The notes beneath the pieces are model-generated. The model saw nothing but the letters and a program-made list of their open reading frames with translations. It was not told the origin of the DNA and did not search any database. Shown in pieces: positions 1 to 6,765 of a DNA stretch of 19,452 bases. Source of the DNA: JBCBAP01 sp038532435 (GTDB lineage Bacteria; Pseudomonadota; Alphaproteobacteria; Rhodobacterales; Rhodobacteraceae); NCBI GenBank assembly GCA_038532435.1, contig JBCBAP010000065.1, positions 1 to 19,452 of the forward strand, given 5' to 3'. Numbering within the stretch: position 1 is the stretch's first letter; every line of letters begins with the position of its first letter. The position numbers were made by a program, and so were the translations under genes.

Positions 1-1
1 C

Positions 2-283
2 ATTCAGGATCGCTGGGCCCGCCGATTGACGAACCCGCTGCCCGTGGGCATATCCGGCTGGATGCAGGTCCGTGCCCGGGCCCGTCAGCGGCGGGTCGAA
101 CTGCCCCTGGTCGTGTCCGACCATTGCGATTGGGACGGGCTGACCCGGACGATCACGGAGACGGGTGCGGAAGTTGTCTGGGTGACCCATGGCGCAGAGG
201 AAGCGCTGTGTCACTGGTGCCTTCAGCAGGGGATCGACGCGGCCCCGCTTTCCATCGCCGAGCGCGGCGACGAGGACGCCTGA
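2..283 (+). CDS. Ligase-associated DNA exonuclease, C-terminal 93 residues (partial)
   Basis: The reading frame is open from the window edge to the TGA at 281-283, so only the C-terminus is seen and the true start is outside. The visible part carries SGWMQVRARARQRR, then VSDHCDWDGL, then VVWVTHG. This order is typical of the C-terminal beta-CASP/metallo-beta-lactamase region of the ligase-associated exonuclease family (mRNA 3'-end-processing-factor-like nucleases). The Asp/His in SDHCDW are likely metal ligands and WVTHG is the late beta-CASP motif. Known members are encoded beside an ATP-dependent DNA ligase and are presumed to trim DNA ends for it. Here the ligase lies about 2.1 kb downstream at 2430-4001, with two unrelated genes between. 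The family call is fairly firm from motifs and context. The biochemical role is inferred. Confidence 0.8.
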   Translation: MQDRWARRLTNPLPVGISGWMQVRARARQRRVELPLVVSDHCDWDGLTRTITETGAEVVWVTHGAEEALCHWCLQQGIDAAPLSIAERGDEDA

Positions 284-343
284 CCCAATCTACCACGCCC
301 CCTTCGTTCGGGCCGGGGGCACCTGAGACCTGGAGACTTCCCG

Positions 344-1441
344 ATGATCTACCGCATACTTCGATACGGTGCCTTTCTTATCATCCTCGGGCTTGGCATT
401 GGATACCTGAGCTTCTGGCCCGTTCCCATCGCTCCAGTCGCATGGGAGGCGGAAGAGAATCCCGGCTTCACGGGTCCTTACGCTGCGAACACAACGCTTG
501 CAGCGCTCGAGATCCTGCCCCTCGGAGAGGATCAACACGGGCCCGAGGACATCGCCGTCGATGCGGATGGGGTCGTCTGGACCACCAGCGAACAGGGAGA
601 GCTTTACCGTCTCGAACCGGGGGGCGAGGTCACCCATGTGGGGCGGCTGGGCAACCGGCCGCTCGGCCTCGAACCCGCACCCGATGGCGGGCTCTACATC
701 GCGGACAGCTTCATCGGCCTGCTGCACTGGTCGCTGGAGGAAGGCACAAAAGTGCTTGTGGATGAGGTGCGCTCGATCCCACTGCGCTACGCGAACCAGC
801 TCGCCGTCGCCTCCGACGGGCGCGTGTTCTTCAGCGTCTCGACCACCCGGTTCGATCCTTTGGAGTATGGCGGCACGCTTGCGACGAGCGTCCTTGACAT
901 CCTCGAACACCGGCAGACCGGCTATGTCGCGGTCTACCACCCTGACGGGAAGGTCGACATCGTCGCGGAGGGCTTTTCGTTCACAAACGGCGTCGCCCTG
1001 ACACCCGAGGAGGATGCGCTTCTGATCGTGGAGACCGCGACCTACAGTGTCTGGAAGCACTGGCTGACGGGAGAGAAGGCGGGCACGCGGGAACTGATCC
1101 TGAGCAACCTTCCCGCCTATCCGGACAATCTGCAGGCCCAGGGTGACGGCACGTTCTGGCTGGGTCTCGTCTCCCCCCGTCCCGCCTCCGTTGATCTGCT
1201 GGCGCCGTATCCGGCACTGCGGCGGCTTATCCTGCGGTTGCCGGAGACGGTACGTCCCGCGCCGATCCCCTACGCGGCCCTGCTCCGCATTGACGCCGAT
1301 GGCACCGTGCTGGCCGCTCCGCAGGATCCTTCGGGCGCGTACTTCCTGACGACCGGTGCCCAGATCGTGGACGGTGATTTGATTGTCAGCAGTCTCGGCG
1401 CTCCCGGTCTGGGGCGGATGCCGGCGTCGGCGTTGGACTAG
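344..1441 (+). CDS. Membrane-anchored strictosidine-synthase/SMP-30-like propeller protein (putative lactonase)
   Basis: 365 residues. Start chosen at ATG 344, preceded by a GGAG about 10 bases upstream. Residues 8-26 form one hydrophobic segment after a short basic N-terminus (signal anchor), so the propeller probably faces the periplasm. The rest matches the strictosidine-synthase-like/SMP-30 calcium-dependent six-bladed propeller family. GPEDIAVDADG (E68), NQLAVASDG (N151), TNGVALTPEEDALLIVET (N215) and YPDNLQ (D261) give the Glu-Asn-Asn-Asp set that binds the catalytic metal in SMP-30, Drp35 and paraoxonase-like lactonases. Overall layout is closest to the APMAP-like branch. Bacterial members are hydrolases or lactonases of unknown substrate, and the plant alkaloid reaction should not be assumed. 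A terminator-like hairpin follows at 1470-1492 and a LysR gene comes next, which could regulate it, although the two are co-directional rather than divergent. Confidence 0.8.
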   Translation: MIYRILRYGAFLIILGLGIGYLSFWPVPIAPVAWEAEENPGFTGPYAANTTLAALEILPLGEDQHGPEDIAVDADGVVWTTSEQGELYRLEPGGEVTHVGRLGNRPLGLEPAPDGGLYIADSFIGLLHWSLEEGTKVLVDEVRSIPLRYANQLAVASDGRVFFSVSTTRFDPLEYGGTLATSVLDILEHRQTGYVAVYHPDGKVDIVAEGFSFTNGVALTPEEDALLIVETATYSVWKHWLTGEKAGTRELILSNLPAYPDNLQAQGDGTFWLGLVSPRPASVDLLAPYPALRRLILRLPETVRPAPIPYAALLRIDADGTVLAAPQDPSGAYFLTTGAQIVDGDLIVSSLGAPGLGRMPASALD

Positions 1442-1469
1442 CTCGGGGCACCGGGATCGAGCCCGGCAT

Positions 1470-1492
1470 GGTCCGGCGGGCCTTTCATTTTT
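1470..1492 (+). terminator. Putative Rho-independent terminator after the propeller gene
   Basis: The arms GGTCC (1470-1474) and GGGCC (1478-1482) pair over 5 bp, including one G-U, with a 3-base loop, and are followed at once by TTTCATTTTT (1483-1492). A second small hairpin, CCGGG/CCCGG, lies just upstream at 1451-1466. The position, 29 bases after the stop at 1441 and before lysR at 1520, fits a terminator. The stem is short, so strength is uncertain. Confidence 0.5.
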
Positions 1493-1519
1493 GACGACAG
1501 TGCGCCATGCTTTTCAATT

Positions 1520-2353
1520 ATGAGCGCTGAATTCGAATGGTCCGATCTCAAGAGTTTCCTGGCCGTGGCCCGCACCGGTGGACTGTCGGCGGCAGCGGCG
1601 GAGAGCGGGGCGAGCCCCGCCACGCTCGGCCGCCGCATGACGGCGCTTGAGTCCGCGCTTGGCCAGCGTCTGTTCCTCCGCGGGGCCCGGGGCTACGCGC
1701 TGACCGACGAAGGCGCGACGCTTCTGAAGCAGGCCGAGGCGGTGGAGCGCGCGGCGACGGCCATCGAGGATGGCGCGGGGGAGGCGCCCGCACCGCGGGT
1801 GCGCATCACCGCCGGGTTCTGGACCGCCCGCTACCTCGCGGCGAAGATGCAGGACATCTGGTCTGTCGATGCCCCGTGGCAGCCAGATCTCCGGGTTTCC
1901 TCGGCGCTTCTCAACCTTGGTCGGCGGGAGGTGGATATCGGCATCCGCAACCGGCGGCCCACGGAACGGTGGCTCGCCGGGCGTCGGGTGGGGCACGTGG
2001 ATTACGCGGTCTATGCGTCCTCCGACACCTCGTCGCTGCCCTGGATCGACCTTGGCGCGGCGGGTGTGACGACGCCGACCGCGCGCTGGGTCGCCGCGCA
2101 GCCCGGGGCGGAGCGGCTCGTGACAAACGATCCGGCCATCGCCCTTGTCTGGCTGGCCGAGGGGATCGGACGGGCGGTCCTGCCAATCTTTGCCGGAGAC
2201 ACGGTCCCCGGTGTCGCGCGCCAGTCCGAGGCGATCGAGGCACTGCGCAGCGAACAGTGGCTCATCAGCCACCACGACCATCGGCATCATTCACCGGTCC
2301 GCGCTGCGCTCGAGGCGTTGGCGCCGGCGCTTCAGGACATGGAACCGACGTGA
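1520..2353 (+). CDS. LysR-family transcriptional regulator
   Basis: 277 residues, slightly short but within the LysR range. Residues 8-66 form the winged helix-turn-helix: DLKSFLAVARTGGLSAAAAE, then SPATLGRRMTALESALGQRLF, then GYALTDEGATLL. This is the standard LysR N-terminal pattern. Residues about 92-270 are the periplasmic-binding-protein-like effector domain (RVRITAGFWTARYLAAKM; REVDIGIRNRRPTERW). ATG 1520 is chosen because the HTH begins eight residues later. No clear ribosome-binding site is visible, so translation may be weak. It lies between the propeller gene and lig on the same strand. Its target and effector cannot be read from sequence. The adjacent lactonase-like gene is one candidate target. 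The gene stops 76 bases before lig. Confidence 0.9.
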   Translation: MSAEFEWSDLKSFLAVARTGGLSAAAAESGASPATLGRRMTALESALGQRLFLRGARGYALTDEGATLLKQAEAVERAATAIEDGAGEAPAPRVRITAGFWTARYLAAKMQDIWSVDAPWQPDLRVSSALLNLGRREVDIGIRNRRPTERWLAGRRVGHVDYAVYASSDTSSLPWIDLGAAGVTTPTARWVAAQPGAERLVTNDPAIALVWLAEGIGRAVLPIFAGDTVPGVARQSEAIEALRSEQWLISHHDHRHHSPVRAALEALAPALQDMEPT

Positions 2354-2429
2354 TCGCGCCGCTGAAGCCGCGTGCGAAGGTCGCCCCTTGGCTCTGGCCC
2401 TGGGCTGGCACCCCGCTATCCTTTCCCGC

Positions 2430-4001
2430 ATGACACCCTTCGCGACATTGCTGGAGGCGCTTGCCTTCACCCCGGGCCGAAACGGAAAACTGGACCTGCT
2501 GCGGCAATACTTCGCCGCCACGCCGGACCCGGACCGGGGCTGGGCGCTTGCCTCCCTCGCAGGGACGCTGGAGCTGCCCCACGTCACCGCGTCGGTCATC
2601 CGGGGTCTGGTGGAGGAGCGGGTGGATCCGGTGCTCTTCCGCCTCAGCTACGAGTATGTCGGTGATCTGGCGGAGACGGTCTCCCTGCTCTGGCCGGGAG
2701 CAGTTGAGACGGCGCCGCCCTCCCTCGATGAGGTCGTGGGAAGCCTGCAAACCGCGTCCCGGTCGGACCGGAGTGCGATCCTCGCGGGGTTTCTCGACCG
2801 GCTCCAGCCCTCCGGCAGGCTCGCGCTCATCAAGCTTTGTACGGGAGGGATGCGGGTCGGCGTCTCCGCCCGGCTCGTGAAGACCGCGCTTGCGATCGAG
2901 GAGCGCCCGGTCGATTATATCGAGCAGGTTTGGTTCGCCATGGCCCCCCCCTACACCGACCTTTTCGCGTGGCTGGAGGGGGGCGACCTGCCGGACCTCG
3001 ACCTGACGCTCGCGTTTCGTCCGGTCATGCTCGCCAATCCACTCGATGAGGCGCGGATCTCGGACCTTGATCCGGCGGCCTATCTGGCGGAATGGAAGTG
3101 GGACGGCATCCGTGTGCAGGCGGTGGCGACACCCAACGGGCGCCGCCTCTACACCCGGACCGGCGATGATATCTCCGAGAGCTTTCCGGATGTCATCGAC
3201 TACATGACCTGGCACGCCTGCATCGACGGGGAGCTTCTGGTGCTGCGGGATGGGGAAGTTGCCCCCTTCGCCGATCTGCAGCAGCGGCTCGGGCGCAAGC
3301 GGGTCTCGGCCAAAATGCTGCGCGACGCGCCAGCCCATATCCGCGCCTACGACATCCTGGATGTGGAAGGGCAGGACCTGCGTCACCAGCCGCTGGTGGA
3401 GCGGCAAGAGGTCCTGCGCGCTTGGGTGGAGCGGGAGGCGCCTCATCGGCTCGACCTCTCCGACACCATCCCGTTCGAGGACTGGGACGAACTTGCGGAG
3501 GTTCGGGCAGGCGCGCGGACCGACGGGCTCGAGGGGCTGATGCTCAAGCGGGCAGACAGCCCCTATCTTGCGGGTCGCCCCCAGGGACCTTGGTTCAAAT
3601 GGAAGCGGGACCCGCTGGAGGCGGACTGCGTGCTCATGTACGCGCAGCGCGGCCACGGAAAGCGGTCGAGCTACTATTCCGACTACACGTTCGGTGCGTG
3701 GGTGGGCGAAGGGGAGGCGCGCCATCTCCTGCCCGTGGGCAAAGCCTATTCCGGGTTCACCGACGCGGAGCTCGAACGGCTCGACAAATGGGTCCGGGCA
3801 AACTTCACGGAGCGGTTTGGCCCGGTCCGCGCGGTGGCGCCGGGGCTGGTGCTGGAAGTCGCCTTCGATGCCGTGCAGCCGAGCACCCGGCACAAATCCG
3901 GCCTCGCCATGCGGTTTCCCCGCATCAAGCGCATCCGTTGGGACAAACCGGTTGAGGAGGCGGACACACTCGACCGGATCCGTGCGCTGATCCCTGCCTG
4001 A
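2430..4001 (+). CDS. lig: ATP-dependent DNA ligase (bacterial, exonuclease-associated type)
   Basis: 523 residues. Joins nicked DNA through a ligase-AMP intermediate. It belongs to the bacterial ATP-dependent class that partners with the ligase-associated exonuclease, in addition to the essential NAD-dependent LigA expected elsewhere. Residues 1-200 are the alpha-helical DNA-binding domain (GRNGKLDLLRQYF, DPDRGWALASLAG). The nucleotidyltransferase domain has motif I EWKWDGIR with the adenylated Lys at K223, motif III-type DGELLV (266-271), YDILDVEG (308-314), motif IV EGLMLKR (368-374) and motif V WFKWKRD (388-394, K390 and K392). The OB-fold domain follows, ending in FPRIKRIRWDKP. All catalytic motifs are intact. 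The frame is open further upstream into lysR, but the homology-like N-terminus begins at ATG 2430. No Shine-Dalgarno sequence is seen before that ATG. The stop is followed one base later by the foldable intergenic region at 4003-4068. Confidence 0.93.
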   Translation: MTPFATLLEALAFTPGRNGKLDLLRQYFAATPDPDRGWALASLAGTLELPHVTASVIRGLVEERVDPVLFRLSYEYVGDLAETVSLLWPGAVETAPPSLDEVVGSLQTASRSDRSAILAGFLDRLQPSGRLALIKLCTGGMRVGVSARLVKTALAIEERPVDYIEQVWFAMAPPYTDLFAWLEGGDLPDLDLTLAFRPVMLANPLDEARISDLDPAAYLAEWKWDGIRVQAVATPNGRRLYTRTGDDISESFPDVIDYMTWHACIDGELLVLRDGEVAPFADLQQRLGRKRVSAKMLRDAPAHIRAYDILDVEGQDLRHQPLVERQEVLRAWVEREAPHRLDLSDTIPFEDWDELAEVRAGARTDGLEGLMLKRADSPYLAGRPQGPWFKWKRDPLEADCVLMYAQRGHGKRSSYYSDYTFGAWVGEGEARHLLPVGKAYSGFTDAELERLDKWVRANFTERFGPVRAVAPGLVLEVAFDAVQPSTRHKSGLAMRFPRIKRIRWDKPVEEADTLDRIRALIPA

Positions 4002-4002
4002 G

Positions 4003-4068
4003 GAGGACTGTCGGGCCATCAACGGTCCGATTGCACGCCGGGCGGTTGTGAGCCCGCGCTCAGTCCTC
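4003..4068 (+). other. Possible structured RNA (three-way junction) between lig and gpmI
   Basis: The arms GAGGACTG (4003-4010) and CAGTCCTC (4061-4068) are perfectly complementary over 8 bp and enclose two further helices. Helix 2 is TCGGGCC (4011-4017) with GGTCCGA (4024-4030): 7 bp, one G-U, loop of 6, stacking directly on the outer stem. Helix 3 is CGGGC (4039-4043) with GCCCG (4052-4056): 5 bp, loop of 8, extendable with bulges. No T-run follows, so it is not a standard terminator. It sits between the lig stop and the gpmI ribosome-binding site. It could be a 3'-end stabilising structure, a 5'-UTR control element or chance in GC-rich DNA. It matches no riboswitch class that I recognise. 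Confidence 0.35.
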
Positions 4069-4089
4069 TAATCAGTGGGGGCACGCCTC

Positions 4090-4095
4090 AAGGAG
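4090..4095 (+). promoter_or_regulatory. Ribosome-binding site of gpmI
   Basis: AAGGAG lies 7 bases before ATG 4103. It is a close match to the Shine-Dalgarno consensus and one of the strongest in the window. It fixes the gpmI start. Confidence 0.75.
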
Positions 4096-4102
4096 CCCGT
4101 TC

Positions 4103-5632
4103 ATGTCCCCAACGCCCCCGCGCCCCGTCATCCTTTGCATCCTTGACGGGTGGGGTCTGCGGGAGGAGGTCGCCGACAACGCGGTCGCGCTGGCTGAGAC
4201 GCCAAACTTCGACCGGGTGATGGCGACCTGTCCCTCCGCACAGCTCGTTGCGCACGGCCCCGCGGTGGGTCTGCCGGAGGGGCAGATGGGCAATTCGGAG
4301 GTCGGTCACACGAACATCGGCGCGGGCCGGGTGGTGTGGATGGACCTGCCGAAGATCGACAACGCTATCGCCGACGGAAGCTTTGCCACAAACCCTGCGC
4401 TGGGAGGATTTATCGCCACGCTCAGGGAGAGTGGCGGCACCGCGCACCTCGCGGGTCTTGCCTCTCCCGGGGGCGTTCACGCCCACCAGCGCCACATCGC
4501 GGAGGCGGCCCGAGTGATCGCGGCGGCGGGCGTTCCGGTGGCCATCCACGCCTTCACCGACGGGCGGGACGTGGCGCCGACGTCTGCGGCTGAACAGCTT
4601 GCAGCGCTCAAGGCGGACCTGCCCGAGGGCGCGCGGATCGCGACCGTCATCGGACGTTTCTTCGCCATGGACCGGGACACGCGCTGGGATCGGGTTTCCC
4701 GCGCCTATGAGCTGATGAGAAACGGGTCGGGTTCGTCCTTCGCCACCGCGACCGACGCGGTGGCAGCGGCGTACAATGATGACATCACCGACGAGTTTAT
4801 CGAACCCGCGGTGATCGACGGCTATGGCGGCATGGCTGACGGCGACGGGCTTTTGTTCCTGAACTTTCGCGCAGACCGGGCGCGGGAAATCCTGTCCGCC
4901 TTCCTCGATCCGGCCTTCGACGGGTTCGCGCGGGAAACGGTGGATCTGGCGGCAGCGTGCGGCATGGTCGAGTACTCCGACGCCCACAACGGCTGGATGG
5001 ATGTGATGTTTCCGGCGGAAGACATCCCGAACACCCTTGGTGCGTGGGTTGCGGCCCAGGGCAAGGCGCAGTTCCGGATAGCGGAGACCGAGAAGTATCC
5101 CCATGTGACCTTTTTTCTCAACGGTGGTGTGGAAGTTCCCAATCCCGGCGAAGACCGGGTGATGCCCAAGTCCCCGAACGTGAAGACCTACGACCTGCAG
5201 CCGGAGATGTCTGCCGGCGAGGTGACCGCGCGCCTCGTCTCAGCGATCGGGTCGGGCACCTACGACCTGATCGTGGTCAACTACGCGAACCCCGACATGG
5301 TGGGCCATACGGGCGATCTGTCGGCTGCGATGGCTGCCTGTGCGGCGGTGGATGCGGGGCTTGGCGAGGTTCTCGCAGCCGTAGATGCCGCTGGCGGGGC
5401 GATGATCCTCACCGCGGACCATGGAAATTGCGAGGTCATGCGCGATCCGGTGACCGGCGGTCCGCACACGGCCCACACGCTCAATCCGGTTCCCGTTGCG
5501 CTGATCGGCGGACCGCAGGGGGTGGCGCTGCAAAGCGGCAAGCTTGCGGATCTCGCGCCCACGCTCCTCACGCTGATGGGGCTGCCGCAGCCGCCCGAGA
5601 TGACAGGTGCGTCCCTGATCGTGACGCCGTGA
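4103..5632 (+). CDS. gpmI: 2,3-bisphosphoglycerate-independent phosphoglycerate mutase
   Basis: 509 residues, the usual length. Interconverts 3- and 2-phosphoglycerate in glycolysis and gluconeogenesis in the cytosol, using metal ions (usually two Mn2+). The alkaline-phosphatase-like core shows LCILDGWGLR (D15, metal ligand), QMGNSEVGHTNIGAGR with the catalytic phospho-Ser at S65, HAFTDGRDVAPTSA, FFAMDRDTRWDR, LNFRADRAREI, YANPDMVGHTG and TADHGNCEVM near the C-terminus, so both metal sites are complete. A good Shine-Dalgarno supports ATG 4103. Its TGA (5630-5632) overlaps the GTG start of envC (GTGA), indicating translational coupling. The gpm-envC adjacency is also found in Escherichia coli (gpmM-envC), so this is an old and conserved pairing. 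Confidence 0.97.
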   Translation: MSPTPPRPVILCILDGWGLREEVADNAVALAETPNFDRVMATCPSAQLVAHGPAVGLPEGQMGNSEVGHTNIGAGRVVWMDLPKIDNAIADGSFATNPALGGFIATLRESGGTAHLAGLASPGGVHAHQRHIAEAARVIAAAGVPVAIHAFTDGRDVAPTSAAEQLAALKADLPEGARIATVIGRFFAMDRDTRWDRVSRAYELMRNGSGSSFATATDAVAAAYNDDITDEFIEPAVIDGYGGMADGDGLLFLNFRADRAREILSAFLDPAFDGFARETVDLAAACGMVEYSDAHNGWMDVMFPAEDIPNTLGAWVAAQGKAQFRIAETEKYPHVTFFLNGGVEVPNPGEDRVMPKSPNVKTYDLQPEMSAGEVTARLVSAIGSGTYDLIVVNYANPDMVGHTGDLSAAMAACAAVDAGLGEVLAAVDAAGGAMILTADHGNCEVMRDPVTGGPHTAHTLNPVPVALIGGPQGVALQSGKLADLAPTLLTLMGLPQPPEMTGASLIVTP

Positions 5633-6765
5633 GACACCGTCTCGCGGCATTCCTCTGCGCGTTTGGCGTCGCGGGCCCGCTCGCGGCTCAGGATGCGGGG
5701 TTCGACGTGGATCGCGCGGCGACGCTTCTTGATCGGGCGGCGATTGCGCTCGCCGCAGCAGGGTCCGCCGACAATGAGCTCATTGCGCTGGGACGGGCGG
5801 TCAGGGCCTATGAGACCGGTCTTGCGGCGCAACGGCGCGCGCTACGGCGCCTTGCGGTGGAAAGCGCCCGGCTCGAAAAACAGTTGGCCACCGATCAGGA
5901 TCGGGCGGCGAAGCTGCTCGGCGCGCTCCAGATGGTGGAACAGACCCCGCCTGGCCTCATGCTGCTGCACCCGGACGGCCCGCTCGCCGCGGCTCAGGCA
6001 GCCCACGTGATGGGCACGCTGTCGCCCAAGATCCAGGCGCAGGTGCGCCGGATCGCCGCCGGGCAGGCGGAACTCGACGCGCTCACGGCACGACGGGAAG
6101 GGGCACTGTCGCAGTTCGAAACGGCCGCGGATGAGATCCGGGACGCGCGGGCCCGGCTCGATGCGATGATGCGCCGCCGGGGAACGGAGCCCGACATTGG
6201 CGCGCTTGCGCTGGTGGCAAAGCTCCGCGCCGATGCGGCCTCCATGCAGTCGCTCGCGGGCGCGCTCCGGCGGGAGCCGCTGGGCGAGGTGCCGGACGGG
6301 CGCGCATTCGCGGACCGCAAGGGTGAGCTGATCGCCCCGGTCGCGGGGGCCGTCCTGCGGCGGTTCGACACTGCGGACGCGGGCGGTTTCGTGCGCCCGG
6401 GGCTCGTGATCGCGACGGAACCCGTCGCGCTCGTCACCGCGCCAGCCTCAGGAACGCTGCGCTTCGCGGGACCGTTTCTCGACTACGGCACCATCGCAAT
6501 CCTCGAGCCGCAAGAGGACTATCTCCTGATACTCGCGGGGCTTTCCGACGTCAGCGGCACCGTTGGGGATGTGATCGCGGAGGGTGCCCCCCTCGGTTAT
6601 GTAACCGAGGCCGTCAGCGGCTCTGAAGATTTTTTGATTGAATCGGATCGCGATCCGCGCCCAAATCGACCACAATCGCTCTATATAGAACTGCGGTACG
6701 CCGGGGAACCGATCGATCCGGAGCCTTGGTTCGTTTTTGATCGCAGTGGGGACAGGACGGAATGA
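5629..6765 (+). CDS. envC: EnvC-like murein hydrolase activator (degenerate LytM/M23 domain)
   Basis: 378 residues from GTG 5629, which overlaps the gpmI stop by four bases. An earlier start would lie inside gpmI. Residues 1-21 are a signal peptide (MRHRLAAFLC..., cleavage near AAQ-D), so the product is periplasmic. Residues about 25-215 are Ala/Arg/Glu-rich helices, including coiled-coil-like stretches (LRRLAVESARLEKQLATDQD). Residues 230-370 form a LytM/M23 fold (GELIAPVAGAVLRRF, APASGTLRFAG, YIELRYAGEPIDPEPWF). The zinc ligands are missing: the first His is replaced around R256 and the usual HxE/HxH near the C-terminus is YIE (352-354). It should therefore not cleave peptidoglycan itself. 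In known EnvC proteins this form activates periplasmic amidases at division. The downstream S41 protease, overlapped by ATGA, may act with it. Confidence 0.88.
   Translation: MRHRLAAFLCAFGVAGPLAAQDAGFDVDRAATLLDRAAIALAAAGSADNELIALGRAVRAYETGLAAQRRALRRLAVESARLEKQLATDQDRAAKLLGALQMVEQTPPGLMLLHPDGPLAAAQAAHVMGTLSPKIQAQVRRIAAGQAELDALTARREGALSQFETAADEIRDARARLDAMMRRRGTEPDIGALALVAKLRADAASMQSLAGALRREPLGEVPDGRAFADRKGELIAPVAGAVLRRFDTADAGGFVRPGLVIATEPVALVTAPASGTLRFAGPFLDYGTIAILEPQEDYLLILAGLSDVSGTVGDVIAEGAPLGYVTEAVSGSEDFLIESDRDPRPNRPQSLYIELRYAGEPIDPEPWFVFDRSGDRTE
6591..6610. repeat. 20-bp palindrome inside envC
   Basis: CCTCGGTTATGTAACCGAGG has perfect 9-base arms around a central TG. It lies in the envC coding region encoding part of GYVTE. 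It can be an RNA hairpin only with a larger loop, or a symmetric DNA protein-binding site. Such symmetry could also arise by chance under coding constraint. Confidence 0.5.

Noticed and set aside
1491..1519. TTGACG (1491-1496) as a -35 box for lysR
   Set aside because: At the right spacing the -10 would be TCAATT (1514-1519), a poor match that abuts the start codon, so transcription would begin inside the gene. The T-run is better explained by the terminator.
2145..2429. Upstream extension of the ligase frame
   Set aside because: It overlaps the end of lysR, is Arg/Ser-rich and unlike the ligase N-terminus, which begins properly at ATG 2430.
2265..4022. Long minus-strand open frame opposite the DNA ligase
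   Set aside because: The ligase frame carries all nucleotidyltransferase motifs. The opposing frame shows none, has biased composition and no ribosome-binding site.
4003..4068. tRNA or tRNA-like gene
   Set aside because: The 8-bp closing stem suggested it, but there are no D- or T-arm sequences, no anticodon arm and only two inner helices.
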